From Oxalobacter sp. OttesenSCG-928-P03 (GTDB lineage Bacteria; Pseudomonadota; Gammaproteobacteria; Burkholderiales; Burkholderiaceae_D), in the NCBI GenBank assembly GCA_030269625.1, contig JAJDFZ010000002.1, positions 1 through 64,000 of the forward strand: a stretch of DNA of 64,000 nucleotides, in the 5' to 3' direction. The notes beneath the pieces were generated by a model that saw only the letters and a program-made list of their open reading frames with translations, made no database searches and had not been told where the DNA came from. A program made the position numbers and the translations under genes. Shown piece after piece: positions 18,098 to 26,435 of this stretch. The first letter of the stretch is position 1. Each line of letters opens with the position of its first letter.

Positions 18098-19297
18098 ATG
18101 TCGCAACAGTTTTTGGAAATGCCTGACAAGGAGGGATATTTTGGTGAATATGGCGGGCAGATCATTCCGCCGGAATTAAAAGCCACGATGGACAAGATCA
18201 GTGATGCTTACGAAGAAGTTCGTCAGACCCAGGCGTTTCAGGATGAGTTGCAGGAGTTGTATACGCATTATGTTGGCCGTCCCAGCCCGATTTATTTTGC
18301 CAAAAAGCTGACCGAGCGTCAGGGCGGTGCGCGCATTTTCATCAAGCGCGAGGACCTGAACCATACCGGTGCGCACAAGATCAATCACTGCCTGGGGCAG
18401 GCATTGCTGGCCAAGTTCATGGGAAAAACCAAGGTCATCGCGGAAACCGGCGCCGGTCAGCATGGGGTGGCCATGGCAACCGCTTGCGCACTGGTCGGGC
18501 TTCCCTGCGAAATCCATATGGGTGTGATTGATATTGAAAAAGAGCGCCCGAATGTGACCAAGATGAAAATTCTGGGGGCAAACCTGATTGCGGTCACCCG
18601 GGGTACTCAGACCCTGAAGGACGCGGTAGACAGCGCCTTTGATGAATACATCAAGGATCCGGACAATTTTCTGTATGCCATTGGTTCTGCTGTGGGCCCC
18701 CACCCTTTTCCCAAAATGGTGCGGGACTTTCAGATGATCATCGGCAAGGAGGCGCGTGAACAGTTCCTGGCACGGGAAAAGAAGCTGCCTGATATGGTGG
18801 TGGCCTGTGTCGGTGGCGGGTCCAACTCCATTGGCATGTTTACGGAATTTCTTCCGGATGAATCTGTCGCGCTTGTGGGAGTGGAGCCGGCAGGCAAGGG
18901 ACTGGATACGCCTGACAATGCCGCTACCATGACGCTGGGAACCAAGGGTACGCTCCATGGCTACAAATGCTATGCGCTTCAGGACAAGGATGGCAATATC
19001 CTGCCGGTTCACTCTATTGCGTCCGGCCTGGACTATCCTGGCGTGGGTCCCCAGCACTGCTATCTCAAGGACATTGGCCGTGTGCGATATGAATCCGCGA
19101 CGGATGATGAGTGCCTGGATGCCTTTGTGACGCTGTCCCGCGTGGAAGGCATTATTCCTGCACTGGAAAGTGCCCATGCTGTTGCTTATGCAATGCGCGT
19201 GGCCAAAGAGCTCGGTCCGGACAAAACCATCCTGGTCAATCTGTCCGGCAGGGGCGACAAGGATGCGGACTACGTTGCGAATTATCTGTCGCTGTAA
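18098..19297 (+). CDS. trpB: Tryptophan synthase beta chain-like protein, stand-alone
   Basis: 399 residues from the ATG at 18098, after a GAAGGA ribosome site; an upstream in-frame start at 18083 overlaps that site. PLP enzyme: Lys94 in '[10 protein letters not shown]' is the Schiff-base lysine and Glu116 in '[10 protein letters not shown]' the catalytic acid; the phosphate loop '[12 protein letters not shown]' is present. TrpB condenses indole and serine. There is no trpA or other trp gene nearby. The COMM-type stretch reads '[22 protein letters not shown]', unlike the usual 'MGAxDVERQxxNVFRM'. It could be a second TrpB used for indole salvage or another serine reaction. The family call is firm; the physiological role is open. 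Confidence 0.85.
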   Translation: MSQQFLEMPDKEGYFGEYGGQIIPPELKATMDKISDAYEEVRQTQAFQDELQELYTHYVGRPSPIYFAKKLTERQGGARIFIKREDLNHTGAHKINHCLGQALLAKFMGKTKVIAETGAGQHGVAMATACALVGLPCEIHMGVIDIEKERPNVTKMKILGANLIAVTRGTQTLKDAVDSAFDEYIKDPDNFLYAIGSAVGPHPFPKMVRDFQMIIGKEAREQFLAREKKLPDMVVACVGGGSNSIGMFTEFLPDESVALVGVEPAGKGLDTPDNAATMTLGTKGTLHGYKCYALQDKDGNILPVHSIASGLDYPGVGPQHCYLKDIGRVRYESATDDECLDAFVTLSRVEGIIPALESAHAVAYAMRVAKELGPDKTILVNLSGRGDKDADYVANYLSL

Positions 19298-19318
19298 GGC
19301 GGCGTTTTTCGTCATTTC

Positions 19319-19353
19319 AAAAACGGGAGAAAAGTCTTTTCTCCCGTTTTTTT
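19319..19353 (+). terminator. Intrinsic terminator after trpB
   Basis: A long stem of AACGGGAGAAAAG and CTTTTCTCCCGTT separated by one or two bases, ending in a run of seven Ts. It ends 22-56 bases after the trpB stop and separates it from pyrE. Confidence 0.85.
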
Positions 19354-19388
19354 ATCTGCTTTTTCCCGGCAGGTTCAGCGCAAAGCTT

Positions 19389-19417
19389 TTCTCAATTTCC
19401 CTGGCACGCGCTACAAT
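19389..19417 (+). promoter_or_regulatory. Probable pyrE promoter
   Basis: TTCTCA (19389-19394), a 17-base spacer and TACAAT (19412-19417), between the trpB terminator and the pyrE start. Confidence 0.55.
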
Positions 19418-19454
19418 GATGCGTTTTTGATTTTTGCGGCAAGTGAGGCTGACA

Positions 19455-20120
19455 GTGAGTAATTTGCGACAGGATTTTATCCGGTTTTCCGTTGATACAG
19501 GGGTTTTGCGATTTGGTGAATTTATTACCAAGGCCGGACGGACATCGCCCTATTTCTTTAATGCCGGATTGTTCAATGATGGCCGGTCCCTGGGGCAGCT
19601 GGCGTCATTTTACGCGCAGACACTTCTGGATTCAGGCATTGAGTTCGACATGCTGTACGGGCCGGCCTATAAGGGGATTCCACTGGTATCAGCAGTTGCC
19701 GTCGCATTGTCTGACAGGGGGCGCAATACGCCATTTGCCTTTAACCGAAAGGAGGCAAAGGACCATGGTGAAGGGGGGACGCTGGTAGGTGCGCCCATGC
19801 AGGGCCGGGTTGTGATCGTGGATGATGTCATTTCGGCGGGCACGTCTGTCAATGAATCGGTACAGATTATCCGGGCCGCCAACGCCACACCTGTTGCTGT
19901 TCTGATTGCGCTGGACAGAATGGAGCGTTCCGGCAAGGATGATGCCCTGTCAGCATATTCTGCCGTGCAGGAAGTGCAAAATGCCTATGGTATGCCGGTC
20001 CTGTCCATTGCGAGCCTGGATGACCTGATGGCGTATCTTTCACAGGATGGCGTGGATTCCGCGCTTTCACGGTACCGCGATGCGGTGAATGCCTATCGCA
20101 TGCGCTATGGTGCTGTGTAG
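19455..20120 (+). CDS. pyrE: Orotate phosphoribosyltransferase PyrE
   Basis: 221 residues from a GTG at 19455, chosen because GTGAGG lies seven bases upstream and the product then begins '[11 protein letters not shown]' like other PyrE proteins; a TTG seven codons earlier also opens the frame. It joins orotate and PRPP to form OMP in pyrimidine synthesis. The PRPP loop is '[17 protein letters not shown]', and the flexible loop '[20 protein letters not shown]' carries the catalytic lysines. It converges on moeB. Confidence 0.95.
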   Translation: MSNLRQDFIRFSVDTGVLRFGEFITKAGRTSPYFFNAGLFNDGRSLGQLASFYAQTLLDSGIEFDMLYGPAYKGIPLVSAVAVALSDRGRNTPFAFNRKEAKDHGEGGTLVGAPMQGRVVIVDDVISAGTSVNESVQIIRAANATPVAVLIALDRMERSGKDDALSAYSAVQEVQNAYGMPVLSIASLDDLMAYLSQDGVDSALSRYRDAVNAYRMRYGAV

Positions 20121-20121
20121 G

Positions 20122-20143
20122 ACCGGTTTATAACCGGTGTTTT
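20122..20143 (+). terminator. Possible terminator after pyrE
   Basis: ACCGGTT (20122-20128) and AACCGGT (20132-20138) form a 7-bp stem with a three-base loop, followed by GTGTTTT. It overlaps the last codons of the convergent moeB. The T-run is short, so this is a moderate call. Confidence 0.45.
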
Positions 20144-20883
20144 CCGCACACGGGGCAGTCGGGGTTTTTCTCCAGCCGCATCCGGGCCCATGTCATTTTC
20201 AGCCCGTCCAGAATGAGGAGAGACCCTGCCAGCGATTCGCCAATGCCCGCGACGAGTTTTAAGGCTTCGGCGGCCTGCATCGTGCCGATAATGCCGACGA
20301 CAGGTGCGAATACACCGTGCTGCGCAGCTTTCATGTCTTCAAACGGCTGATCGGCAGAAAACAGGCAGGAGTAACAGGGCGCATCGCTTTGTCGCATGTC
20401 ATAAACCGATATCTGGCCATCAAAACGCAGGGCGGCGCCCGAAACCAGTGCCCGCCGGTTGGCGACACATACCCGGTTGATGGTATGCCGTGTGGCGAAA
20501 TTGTCAGAACAGTCCAGTACAACCGTGGCATCGGCTACCAGTTCATTCAGCCTGGATTCATCCGGGCGTTCATTAAGTGCGGTGACCGTGATATCCGGAT
20601 TAATTCCTGCCAGCGTTTTTTTTCCCGAAAGGGCCTTGGATTCACCGATACGATCAGTGGTATGCAGAATCTGTCGCTGCAGGTTGGAAAGATCTACTGT
20701 GTCATCATCCACCAGCGTGATTTTGCCGATGCCGCCCGATGCCAGGTAATAGCAGGCAGGCGATCCCAGCCCGCCGGCGCCAATAACAAGGGCATGGGCA
20801 GCCAGGATTTTTTCCTGGCCGGCCATGCCCAGTTCATTCAGCAGAATATGGCGGGAATAGCGCTCGGATTGTTGCTCGTTCAT
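20128..20883 (-). CDS. moeB: HesA/MoeB/ThiF-family adenylyltransferase (MoeB-like)
   Basis: 251 residues. It adenylates the C-terminus of a ubiquitin-like sulfur carrier (MoaD, or ThiS in some species). Visible are the ATP loop 'VIGAGGLGSPACYYLASGG', 'VDLSNLQRQILH', the aspartate 'VVLDCSDNFATRHTINR', and zinc cysteine pairs in 'CYSCLF' and 'CPVCG' at the end. There is no C-terminal rhodanese domain. The carrier gene is not adjacent, so MoeB and ThiF roles cannot be told apart. It starts 9 bases after ctpA on the same strand. Confidence 0.85.
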   Translation of the reverse strand: MNEQQSERYSRHILLNELGMAGQEKILAAHALVIGAGGLGSPACYYLASGGIGKITLVDDDTVDLSNLQRQILHTTDRIGESKALSGKKTLAGINPDITVTALNERPDESRLNELVADATVVLDCSDNFATRHTINRVCVANRRALVSGAALRFDGQISVYDMRQSDAPCYSCLFSADQPFEDMKAAQHGVFAPVVGIIGTMQAAEALKLVAGIGESLAGSLLILDGLKMTWARMRLEKNPDCPVCGKHRL

Positions 20884-20892
20884 TCCCGTTGA

Positions 20893-22344
20893 TTATGGTT
20901 TGCTTTTCTGGTCAGCGTCGTTTTTTTCGGGTTCCGCGCCGTTCTTTTTTTCCTCGATCTTGGTTTTCGAGAGTTTGACCGGCTGCCCTTTCAGGTGATT
21001 CAGGGCCTGCGTCAACTGGAAGTCATCCTTGCTGCCGTATTCAAGCGGCTTGTGTTTTTTTGCGTTGCTCAGGAGGCGCTCTTCCTCCTCCTCATTGATA
21101 CGTTGCGCGTCTTCATCAGCATGCGCCGGATCATTGGAGAGATGTTTCAGAAGGTCGGCCTCACGCAGGCGCAGGCTGTTATAGCCATCCCCTTCCGGTG
21201 TTTCATCCACCAGCATGTCGGGAACGATCCCCTTTGCCTGGATGGAACGGCCATTCGGCGTGTAGTAGCGTGCGGTTGTCAATTTGACTGCCGTGTCCGG
21301 TGAAATCTGGCGAACAGTCTGGACAGACCCCTTGCCGAAGGTTTGCGTACCCATAATGGTGGCGCGCTTGTGATCCTGCAGGGCACCCGCCACGATTTCG
21401 GAGGCGGAGGCAGAGCCGATATTGACAAGGACAACCACTGGCACGGTTTTTACCTGTGCAGGCAGCCTGGAAAGCGGGTCACTCAGGTGGCGTCCGGCAT
21501 AAAACTCGGGGCGGGCGTAGAAAGTGGCCTTGGATTCGGGCAGCTGTCCATTGGTTGAGACAACCACCACATCCTTGGGCAGGAAGATGGATGCGACACC
21601 AATCGCGCCGGGCAGGATACCACCCGGATCATTGCGCAGGTCCAGAACCAGTCCCTTGAGGTTGGGGTTCTGTGTATAAAGCGCATTGATTTTCTTGACG
21701 AGGTCGCCCACAGTCGGTTCCTGGAACTGGGCAACCCGAAGCCACGCATAACCGGGTTCGATCATTTTGGATTTCACGCTTTGCACGCGGATTTCCTCGC
21801 GCACAATTGTCATGATTACGGGCTTGTTCTCATTTTTTCGCACGATGGTGAGGACAATTTTGGTGTTGGGCTCACCGCGCATTCTTTTGACGGCTTCGTC
21901 CAGTGTCATGTCCTTGACGGAAACGCCATCAAGGCGGGTAATCAGGTCACCCGGCTTGATGCCGGCGCGGTAGGCCGGTGTGTCTTCAATCGGAGAGATA
22001 ACCTTGATGAACCCGTCTTCTGTTCCGACTTCAATCCCCAGCCCGCCAAAGCGCCCCTGTGTTCCTTCTTTCAGCTCTTTGAGGGCCTTTTTGTCCAGGT
22101 AGGCAGAATGTGGATCCAAAGACGCGACCATGCCCGAAATGGCTTCCGTCAGCAGTTTCTTGTCTTCGACGGGCTCAACGTAATCCGTTTTGATCAGTCC
22201 GAAGACATCAGCCAGTTGCCTTAATTCATCCAGCGGCAGAGGGGCGGTCTGTTTTTGCGCCATTGCCGAAAATTGCATGGAGGCGGCAATACCTGCCAGC
22301 ATGCCCAGTCCTATCAGTATAAAATTGCGAAGTTTTCCGCTCAT
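20893..22344 (-). CDS. ctpA: S41 carboxyl-terminal processing protease (CtpA)
   Basis: 483 residues. An N-terminal membrane anchor or signal (about 8-28) is followed by a PDZ domain (about 85-170) and the S41 core. The catalytic serine is within 'GSASASEIVAGAL' (about 310-322) and Lys338 is in 'TFGKGSVQT'. The C-terminal 60 residues are highly charged. Such periplasmic proteases trim or degrade envelope proteins, including peptidoglycan hydrolases in other bacteria. It begins 3 bases after envC, so envC-ctpA are co-transcribed and possibly work on the same process. Confidence 0.95.
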   Translation of the reverse strand: MSGKLRNFILIGLGMLAGIAASMQFSAMAQKQTAPLPLDELRQLADVFGLIKTDYVEPVEDKKLLTEAISGMVASLDPHSAYLDKKALKELKEGTQGRFGGLGIEVGTEDGFIKVISPIEDTPAYRAGIKPGDLITRLDGVSVKDMTLDEAVKRMRGEPNTKIVLTIVRKNENKPVIMTIVREEIRVQSVKSKMIEPGYAWLRVAQFQEPTVGDLVKKINALYTQNPNLKGLVLDLRNDPGGILPGAIGVASIFLPKDVVVVSTNGQLPESKATFYARPEFYAGRHLSDPLSRLPAQVKTVPVVVLVNIGSASASEIVAGALQDHKRATIMGTQTFGKGSVQTVRQISPDTAVKLTTARYYTPNGRSIQAKGIVPDMLVDETPEGDGYNSLRLREADLLKHLSNDPAHADEDAQRINEEEEERLLSNAKKHKPLEYGSKDDFQLTQALNHLKGQPVKLSKTKIEEKKNGAEPEKNDADQKSKP

Positions 22345-22347
22345 ATA

Positions 22348-23868
22348 TCACCTAGTAGTTACCCAGTCCATCGGGTTGAACGCACGCCCGTTATGGCGCA
22401 TCTCGAAGTATAAACCGGTTTGCGTATTATCGCTGCTATTGCCGGCCTTGGCTATAACATCCCCGCCTTTCACATTGTCGCCCACTTTTTTGCGCAGCGT
22501 TTGCGCATTGGCATAAATTGTCATGTATTGGGCGCCGTGGTCGACAATAATCAGATTGCCGAATCCGCGCAGCCAGTCGGCAAAAACGACTTCGCCATTG
22601 GCCACGCACCGGATGTCGGCGCCGTGGTCAGTCTGGATGAAAATGCCCTTCCAGCTGGGCCCGTCGGCTCGTTTTGATCCATAGTGCGCGGTGATAGTAC
22701 CTCTCACGGGCAGTTTCATCCGTCCGCGCTGCTGCGCAAAGGCGCTTTTTGCGGATTCCGCGTCAGCAACGGCTTCCACTTTTTGCGGTTTCCCGCCTTT
22801 CTGTGCCGCGCGTTTTTTCGCGGCTGCGGCTTTTCTTGCTGCTGTGGCTTTTCTTTGCTCTTCTATTTTACGGGCCAGGTTGTCCACAAGGGAGGAGAGG
22901 CGTTTTTCATCCTGTTGCAGCTTTTCAGCCTGTTTTCGCTGCTGCTCCAGCCTGGAGGAAAGCTGGGCGACCAGTACGGCATGTTCGGCTTTTTCTTTTT
23001 CCAGTTTTTGTTTCTGGGTCTGCTTTTCCCGGGCAATTCTTTCGAGTTCCTGTTTGACGGATTCCGTCTGCGTGCGCTTATTGTCAACCGCGCTGAGGTT
23101 GGCGCGCAGTGCCATGGTCAATTCTGCCTGCGCTTCAGAGATATAGGTCATATATTGCAGTTCCCGGTTGATCCGGTTGGGATTGTCGCCGGACAAAAGC
23201 AGTTTCATCCGGTCTTCATTGCCGGAAATATACTGTTCCTGGAGCAGTTTGGCCAGTTGCTCCTGCTGTTCGGCAATGGTTACCTCGAGCTGTGTCTGCT
23301 CTGTTACGAGCTGCCCCAGGCGATTTTCAGTTGAGGAGTGCTTTTTTTCCAGTTCTTGAATGGAGCGGTTGGTCTTTTTGATGGCTTCTTCGGATTTGGT
23401 CAGCGTATCGGTTGCCTTGCCTTTCTCTGTTTCGGTTTTGCCGATTTCCTTTTTCAGGTTGGATAGTTGTTCACGCACTTTCCCCCGCTCTGTTTCTGCG
23501 GCCTGTTTTTGTTTGGCGCTATCTCCGGATTTGGTTGCCGTTTTTTTTGTGGCGGTCTTGGTTGATTTTGCAGCGGGCTTTGCGGATTTTTGTGAGGTCT
23601 TCGATGTGGAGGTCTTTTTTGTTGCTGTTTTTGCGGTGTTTTTTGCCGGCGTTTTTTGTGTGTTGCTGGTTTTCTTCGCCGGTTTTGCCGCGGTTTTTTT
23701 TGTTGATGCCGTCTTTTTGGCGGTTTGGGCAGCTGCAGGGAAAGCTGTCAGCGCAACTGACAGGAATACAGTCAGAGAGAAAAGGAAAGCAAGATCACAG
23801 CTTTCTTTTTTTATATATTGAAAAAAAGAAAATGCGGAGTGGGAAACATTCATGGACTTTCGCATCAC
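22348..23868 (-). CDS. envC: Murein hydrolase activator EnvC (degenerate LytM domain) with Lys/Thr/Ala-rich N-terminal region
   Basis: 506 residues. Order: a signal region (about 25-48), a stretch of about 75 residues made almost only of Lys, Thr, Ala and Ser, two long coiled coils (about 125-340) and a C-terminal M23/LytM domain. In the LytM part the zinc ligands are missing: the HxxxD position reads 'TDHGADIRC' but the HxH position reads 'GLYFEMRH'. Loss of catalysis is normal for EnvC, which activates amidases such as AmiA/AmiB at the division septum through FtsEX. The basic low-complexity insert is unusual for E. coli EnvC. An alternative start is the ATG at 23853. Confidence 0.9.
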   Translation of the reverse strand: MMRKSMNVSHSAFSFFQYIKKESCDLAFLFSLTVFLSVALTAFPAAAQTAKKTASTKKTAAKPAKKTSNTQKTPAKNTAKTATKKTSTSKTSQKSAKPAAKSTKTATKKTATKSGDSAKQKQAAETERGKVREQLSNLKKEIGKTETEKGKATDTLTKSEEAIKKTNRSIQELEKKHSSTENRLGQLVTEQTQLEVTIAEQQEQLAKLLQEQYISGNEDRMKLLLSGDNPNRINRELQYMTYISEAQAELTMALRANLSAVDNKRTQTESVKQELERIAREKQTQKQKLEKEKAEHAVLVAQLSSRLEQQRKQAEKLQQDEKRLSSLVDNLARKIEEQRKATAARKAAAAKKRAAQKGGKPQKVEAVADAESAKSAFAQQRGRMKLPVRGTITAHYGSKRADGPSWKGIFIQTDHGADIRCVANGEVVFADWLRGFGNLIIVDHGAQYMTIYANAQTLRKKVGDNVKGGDVIAKAGNSSDNTQTGLYFEMRHNGRAFNPMDWVTTR

Positions 23869-23947
23869 CTCATGAAAGACCGGCAGAGAAAACAGTTCGG
23901 GTTGTAATGATGTTTATTTGTCCTTTTTCGGGAAATCCGGGGTTGTT

Positions 23948-24640
23948 TCATTCATTCAAATAATAGTGCCGGATAGGTTTCATGTTGCTGTCCAGCTCAT
24001 ACACAATGGGCTGTCCGGTTGGAATGTTGAGTTCGGGAATATCCTCATCGCTGATATTGTCCAGTTCCTTGACCAGCGCGCGCAGGCTGTTGCCGTGTGC
24101 GGCAATCAGGATACGCTTGCCTTCACGGATCTGGGGACAAATGGTTTCATTCCACAGGGGCATGACACGTGCCACAGTATCTTTAAGGCTTTCTGTCAGG
24201 GGGATCTGGTCCCGGCTGAGGTGCCGGTATGCCGGATCGGAAAAAGAGGTGCGGTTATCATCCAGGCTGAGCGGTTCCGGTGGTGTGGCGAAGCTTCTGC
24301 GCCAGATATGCACTTGTTCGTGGCCGTATTTTTCAGCAGTTTCCGCCTTGTTCAGGCCCTGCAGTGCGCCGTAGTGTCTTTCATTGAGGCGCCACTGACA
24401 TGAGACAGGCAGCCACATGCGGTCCATTTCTTCCAGCGCTATCCAGAGGGTGCGGATCGCCCGTTTCAGAACCGAGGTGTATGCCAGGTCAAATTCAAAG
24501 CCGGCATCGCGCAAAGCTTTGCCAGCTGTTCTTGCCTCAGCGATACCCTGTTCGCTTAAATCGACGTCTGTCCATCCTGTAAAGCGGTTTTCAAAGTTCC
24601 AGGTGGATTGTCCGTGCCGCATGAATACAATTTTATACAT
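23948..24640 (-). CDS. gpmA: 2,3-bisphosphoglycerate-dependent phosphoglycerate mutase GpmA
   Basis: 230 residues. It interconverts 3- and 2-phosphoglycerate through a phospho-histidine. His9 lies in '[18 protein letters not shown]'; '[21 protein letters not shown]' and '[16 protein letters not shown]' hold the other active-site residues. Length is normal (E. coli 250). It is next to envC, the place where E. coli has the unrelated cofactor-independent gpmM. Confidence 0.95.
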   Translation of the reverse strand: MYKIVFMRHGQSTWNFENRFTGWTDVDLSEQGIAEARTAGKALRDAGFEFDLAYTSVLKRAIRTLWIALEEMDRMWLPVSCQWRLNERHYGALQGLNKAETAEKYGHEQVHIWRRSFATPPEPLSLDDNRTSFSDPAYRHLSRDQIPLTESLKDTVARVMPLWNETICPQIREGKRILIAAHGNSLRALVKELDNISDEDIPELNIPTGQPIVYELDSNMKPIRHYYLNE

Positions 24641-24734
24641 AATCGAATATGAAATTTAAGTATCACGAATGTCCTGCATATTTTCTATTTTATAATGTAT
24701 CGGTTTGTAATCGACGATCCTTACAGGAAATATT

Positions 24735-25133
24735 GTGAATTTTATTTGGGATAACATTTTTTTAATCGGCGTGGTGCTGTATTGCATAGGCGCATTGCTG
24801 TGGCCGCGAATCCGCCGGGGCTCCCGTATTACCCATACGGTGGCGACACAAATGATCAATAAGGGCAAGGCGGCCATTATTGATATACGGGACCAGAAGG
24901 CGTACCGGGCAGGACATCTTCTGAATGCCATTCATGTGCCTTATGACTCTCTCGAGGAGCGCCTTCCCCGTATCGAAAAGCTCAAGTCACAGCCTGTCAT
25001 TGTGGTTTGTGATGACGGCAAGCAATCCCGTTCCGCAGCCGAGGTGCTGAGAAAATCAGGTTTTTCCCAGGTTTTCAGCCTGGATGGCGGCATGGCCGGA
25101 TGGAAAACAAACGGCCTGCCGGTCACGTTGTAA
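24735..25133 (+). CDS. Rhodanese-like membrane protein (YibN-like)
   Basis: 132 residues from a GTG at 24735 preceded by AGGAAAT. An N-terminal membrane helix (about 7-22) and a single rhodanese domain: 'KAAIIDIRDQKAYRAGHLLNAIHVPYDSL', the active loop 'VVCDDGKQSRSAAEVL' with its cysteine, and 'VFSLDGGMAGWKTNGLPV'. It may carry sulfur as a persulfide; the acceptor is unknown. The order yibN-grxC-secB-gpsA is the same as in E. coli. A TATAAT (24691-24696) upstream may belong to its promoter, but I see no good -35 box. Confidence 0.85.
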   Translation: MNFIWDNIFLIGVVLYCIGALLWPRIRRGSRITHTVATQMINKGKAAIIDIRDQKAYRAGHLLNAIHVPYDSLEERLPRIEKLKSQPVIVVCDDGKQSRSAAEVLRKSGFSQVFSLDGGMAGWKTNGLPVTL

Positions 25134-25137
25134 AAAT

Positions 25138-25404
25138 ATGACGCATCCTCTCATTCTCATGTATACCAAGAAAATGTGCCCTTACTGCATCAGGGCAGAA
25201 AAACTGCTGCACTCAAAGGGGGTTGCGCACATTGAAAAGATATATATCGACAGGGATGACAGCCTCCGGGATCAGATGATCGAAAAAACCGGGCGGCGCA
25301 CTGTTCCCCAGATATACATTGGCGAGACGCACGTTGGCGGATATGATGATCTGGCCGCTCTTGATAAAGAGGGCGGGCTGACTCCCCTTCTGCAGAAAGC
25401 CTGA
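25138..25404 (+). CDS. grxC: Glutaredoxin 3
   Basis: 88 residues from the ATG at 25138. The dithiol motif CPYC is at residues 14-17; 'RRTVPQIYIGETHVGGYDDL' is the glutathione-binding TVP and GGYDD part. It reduces disulfides using glutathione, made by gshA-gshB elsewhere in the window. It lies 4 bases after the rhodanese gene and 33 bases before secB. Confidence 0.95.
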   Translation: MTHPLILMYTKKMCPYCIRAEKLLHSKGVAHIEKIYIDRDDSLRDQMIEKTGRRTVPQIYIGETHVGGYDDLAALDKEGGLTPLLQKA

Positions 25405-25437
25405 TCCTGCTTATTTATAACCAACCGGAGCATACAC

Positions 25438-25941
25438 ATGCCTTCTGAAACAACAGCTGAAACATCACAACCGATTTTCCAGCTCCAGACGATTTACCTG
25501 AAAGACCTCTCGCTTGAACAGCCCAATTCACCGGCCATTTTCCTTGAACAGAAAATGCCGGACCTGCAGATCACCGTTAATGTAGGCGTAGAGGCGCTGG
25601 CTGAAACTACATATGAAACGACGATTACCGTGACGTTAACGGCAACGGTGGGTGATAAAACAGCCTACCTGATTGAAGGCAAGCAGGCCGGGATTTTTGA
25701 AGTGCGCAATCTGCCAAAGGAAACGCTTGACCAGGTGCTTTACATTACCTGTGCCAGTATTGTTTACCCGTACCTGCGCGCCAATATTGCGGATATTGTG
25801 CTTCGTTCCGGGTTCCCGCCGGTTCATCTGGTTGAAATCAATTTTGAAGCCTATTATCGCGAGCGAGTCCAGAAGGGGCTGGACAGCCAGGAATCTGCCG
25901 GAAACGGCGCGGCACCGGCTGAATCATCACCTCAACAGTAA
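25438..25941 (+). CDS. secB: Protein-export chaperone SecB
   Basis: 167 residues. SecB holds exported precursors unfolded and hands them to SecA. Family segments: 'FQLQTIYLKDLSLEQPNSPAIF', 'YETTITVTLTATVG', 'IFEVRNLPKETLDQVLYITCASIVYPYLRANIADIV', and 'GFPPVHLVEINFEAYY'. The C-terminal tail is Ala/Ser/Gln-rich as usual. The stop overlaps the ATG of the next gene (TAATG at 25939). Confidence 0.95.
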   Translation: MPSETTAETSQPIFQLQTIYLKDLSLEQPNSPAIFLEQKMPDLQITVNVGVEALAETTYETTITVTLTATVGDKTAYLIEGKQAGIFEVRNLPKETLDQVLYITCASIVYPYLRANIADIVLRSGFPPVHLVEINFEAYYRERVQKGLDSQESAGNGAAPAESSPQQ

Positions 25942-26393
25942 TGAAGCGTTTTATCAAATCAGGACATGTGCTGGGATTGCTGCTTTTCTTTGCCGCAGGG
26001 CTTGCGCATGCCTTTGATTTCGGCGCGGTAGGTGATGAGCCTGCTGTTTTGTATGATACGCCAAGTTATAATGGCGTCAGGCTGTTTATCGCGCCGGCGC
26101 ACATGCCCGTGGAGTTGCTGCTCACTTATGAGGGGTGGACAAAAATACGGGATGTGTCCGGAGATATGGCCTGGATAGAATCGAAAGCGCTGGGCGACAA
26201 GCGCTTTGTTATTGTCAGGGAAAAGCTGGTGCAGATACATGCTTTGCCGGATACCGCGTCGCCAGTTGTTTTTCAGGCGTCAAAAAATGTGGTTCTGGAA
26301 AAGCTGATGGCAACAGAGCCGGACTGGGTCAGTGTCTCTCATCCGGACGGACAGACCGGTTTTGTGAAAACCAGCGAAGTCTGGGGTATGTGA
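25941..26393 (+). CDS. Secreted bacterial SH3-domain protein
   Basis: 150 residues. A clear signal peptide ('LGLLLFFAAGLAHAF', cleavage near residue 24) and two SH3-like repeats: 'AVLYDTPSYNGVRLFIAPAHMPVELLLTYEGWTKIRD' and 'VQIHALPDTASPVVFQASKNVVLEKL' with 'DWVSVSHPDGQTGFVKTSEVWG'. Such domains often bind peptidoglycan. Its ATG overlaps the secB stop and gpsA follows 42 bases later, so it is an insertion into the E. coli-like secB-gpsA order. The exact role is unknown. Confidence 0.8.
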   Translation: MKRFIKSGHVLGLLLFFAAGLAHAFDFGAVGDEPAVLYDTPSYNGVRLFIAPAHMPVELLLTYEGWTKIRDVSGDMAWIESKALGDKRFVIVREKLVQIHALPDTASPVVFQASKNVVLEKLMATEPDWVSVSHPDGQTGFVKTSEVWGM

Positions 26394-26435
26394 TACGGCA
26401 TTGAAACACGCTGTTCCAAAAGGTTGACTCAACAC

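Noticed and set aside
18176..19315. A 379-codon frame antisense to trpB
   Set aside because: The sense frame carries every TrpB motif, and the antisense product resembles nothing. Long antisense frames are common where codon use avoids stops on the other strand.
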